Shown: in pieces, positions 63,078 through 64,000 of the stretch | Layout of the letters: every line of letters starts with the position of its first letter | Position numbering within the stretch: position 1 is the first letter of the stretch | Assembly: GCA_018267705.1 (NCBI GenBank) | Contig: JAFDXX010000016.1 | Location: 60,912 to 124,911 of the forward strand | DNA length: 64,000 bases | Direction of reading: 5' to 3' | Source of the DNA: Bacteroidota bacterium | GTDB lineage: Bacteria; Bacteroidota; Bacteroidia; Chitinophagales; Chitinophagaceae | The notes under the pieces: generated by a model | The model's database searches: none | Told to the model about the DNA's origin: nothing | What the model saw: the letters and a program-made list of their open reading frames with translations, nothing else | Made by a program: the position numbers and the translations under genes

Positions 63078-63712
63078 GAGTTAAAGTGTGCGGAATGACT
63101 AAGGTTGAACAAGTGCAACAACTGAATAAATTAAATATTGAGTTTTGTGGATTTATTTTTTATGAAAAAAGTAAACGTTATGTATTAAATCATTTATCTG
63201 CATCTTCTATAAAAAAAATAAAAGGAAAAATAAATAAAGTAGGTGTGTTTGTAAACGCCAATGAAGATGATATTTTAAAAACGGTTGATGCTTGCGGATT
63301 ATATTTAGTACAATTGCATGGAGATGAAACGCCTAAACAATGTGAAAAAATTTCGAGCTATATTACTACCATTAAAGCATTTAGAATAGGAGATGATGAA
63401 AATGTTTTATGGAAAATAAAAGATTATGCAGATGTGTGCGATATGTTTTTATTTGATACCAAAGCAGCAGATTATGGTGGAACAGGAAAACAGTTTAATT
63501 GGAACATTTTAAATGAACTGAATATTGATAAACCATTTTTTTTAAGTGGAGGAATCGGTCCGAATGATATTGAAAAATTGAAAGAATTTTCAAAAAATAC
63601 AGTGGCAAAAAACCTGTTGGCCGTAGATATTAACAGCAAATTTGAAATTTCTTATGGGGTAAAAGATATTAATTTGATAGAAAAATTCGTTAATAGTGTT
63701 AAGAACATATAA
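63074..63712 (+). CDS. trpF: Phosphoribosylanthranilate isomerase
   Basis: A 212-residue TIM-barrel isomerase of tryptophan synthesis. 'MRVKVCGMTKVEQVQ' carries the catalytic Cys, 'CGFIFYEKSKRYV' follows, 'LVQLHGDETPKQCEKI' is typical, the general acid Asp is in 'MFLFDTKAADYGGTGKQF', and 'FFLSGGIGPNDIEKL' binds phosphate. It overlaps trpC by 4 nt. The next gene starts 1 bp after its stop. trpB and trpA are not in the window. Confidence 0.96.
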   Translation: MRVKVCGMTKVEQVQQLNKLNIEFCGFIFYEKSKRYVLNHLSASSIKKIKGKINKVGVFVNANEDDILKTVDACGLYLVQLHGDETPKQCEKISSYITTIKAFRIGDDENVLWKIKDYADVCDMFLFDTKAADYGGTGKQFNWNILNELNIDKPFFLSGGIGPNDIEKLKEFSKNTVAKNLLAVDINSKFEISYGVKDINLIEKFVNSVKNI

Positions 63713-63713
63713 A

Positions 63714-64000
63714 ATGAAATTTTTTTTGCTATCGGGCATGGCTTTAATGTCTATTTATGCTGTTGCACAACAGCCTAAAGATTCTTTGCCTATTAGTAAA
63801 GAAAAAACTGAATTTTTAAAGAATTACAGCGAATATTTACTGAAAACTAAAGCTAATAAGCCTAAAACTTCCATTGATAGTTCTGTTTATTTTCCTAAAA
63901 CAGAACAAGTAATTCAACCCAAAATAAAAACTAATTTACCTTCCGAAGAAATAACAGGTACTATAAAATCGGGTTATAAAAAGTCTGTTGAAATTACTCC
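63714..64000 (+). CDS. Secreted protein, N-terminal part only (3' end outside window)
   Basis: An open frame of 95 codons runs to the window end from an ATG 1 bp after the trpF stop. It starts with a signal peptide ('MKFFLLSGMALMSIYAVAQ') and continues with a polar, Lys/Ser/Thr-rich stretch ('KDSLPISKEKTEFLKNYSEY'). No domain is recognisable in the visible part. Its tight spacing implies co-transcription with trp genes, although a secreted protein has no obvious place in tryptophan synthesis. It may be a passenger before trpB/trpA or the end of the operon. Confidence 0.7.
   Translation, partial: MKFFLLSGMALMSIYAVAQQPKDSLPISKEKTEFLKNYSEYLLKTKANKPKTSIDSSVYFPKTEQVIQPKIKTNLPSEEITGTIKSGYKKSVEIT

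Noticed and set aside
1..64000. CRISPR arrays, tRNA or rRNA genes, insertion sequences, prophage
   Set aside because: No repeat-spacer pattern, no cloverleaf or rRNA sequence, and no transposase, integrase or phage structural gene was recognised on either strand.

Overview
The window looks like an AT-rich chromosomal segment of a Bacteroidota bacterium, probably Chitinophagales/Chitinophagaceae-like. This is inferred from gene content, not from a marker search. The evidence is a secreted PKD protein with a type IX secretion (T9SS) C-terminal signal next to a PorP/SprF protein, an OmpA protein with thrombospondin type 3 repeats, a DoxX protein next to a DUF1599 protein, an almost complete lack of Shine-Dalgarno sequences, and repeated matches to the Bacteroidota promoter consensus TTTG-N19-21-TAnnTTTG. 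No rRNA, tRNA, CRISPR array, insertion sequence or prophage was seen.

Layout. 1-12036: surface polysaccharide locus. It holds glycosyltransferases, a WbpB/WbpD/WbpE-like set for a diacetamido uronic acid, a second DegT aminotransferase with an initiating sugar-phosphate transferase and a CapD/PglF-type 4,6-dehydratase, a CpsB/YwqE-like PHP phosphatase, and two convergent GT4 genes. 12114-17853: housekeeping genes rpsO, pnp, prmA, plsY, an M48 lipoprotein and a DUF3052-like protein. 17854-20921: an esterase divergent from an ATP-grasp plus YbdK-like ligase pair, a possible amidoligase pathway. 21072-24650: minus-strand block with a secreted unknown, def, ruvX, a UbiA prenyltransferase and a SpoU methyltransferase. 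24764-45433: M28 peptidase, mutS, folP, DUF1599/DoxX/ABC permease, an RlmI-like methyltransferase, grpE-dnaJ, a VWA protein, hpt, glucosaminidase, O-methyltransferase, sodium symporter, OmpA, LOG, deoxynucleoside kinase and trpS. 45587-52370: recG, then the T9SS cargo and PorP/SprF pair. 52420-58858: his operon (hisG-hisD-hisC-[sorbosone dehydrogenase-like, cytochrome c]-hisB). 58865-64000: trp operon (trpE-G-D-C-F, then a secreted protein cut by the window end).

The most notable content is regulatory. Both biosynthetic operons begin with a consensus promoter, a tiny leader ORF and a strong intrinsic terminator whose 5' arm can pair instead with a segment at the end of the leader ORF. The his leader peptide is MITTVHTHHHYLLIA and the trp leader peptide carries three consecutive Trp codons. 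These are classical ribosome-mediated attenuators. In both, the leader ATG lies only 4-7 nt after the -7 box, so the leader mRNA is probably (nearly) leaderless. The same box-to-start geometry recurs at several ordinary genes here (TrmH-like, prmA, mutS, trpS, sodium symporter, RlmI-like). The trp promoter starts 6 nt after hisB with no terminator between, so the trp attenuator may also control readthrough from the his operon.

Other points: recG has its conserved N-terminus upstream of the first standard start codon; a dispersed-repeat-like element sits between the trp attenuator and trpE; trpG carries a tandem heptamer in a usually conserved segment; and one hairpin forms a two-way terminator across the stop codons of two convergent genes.
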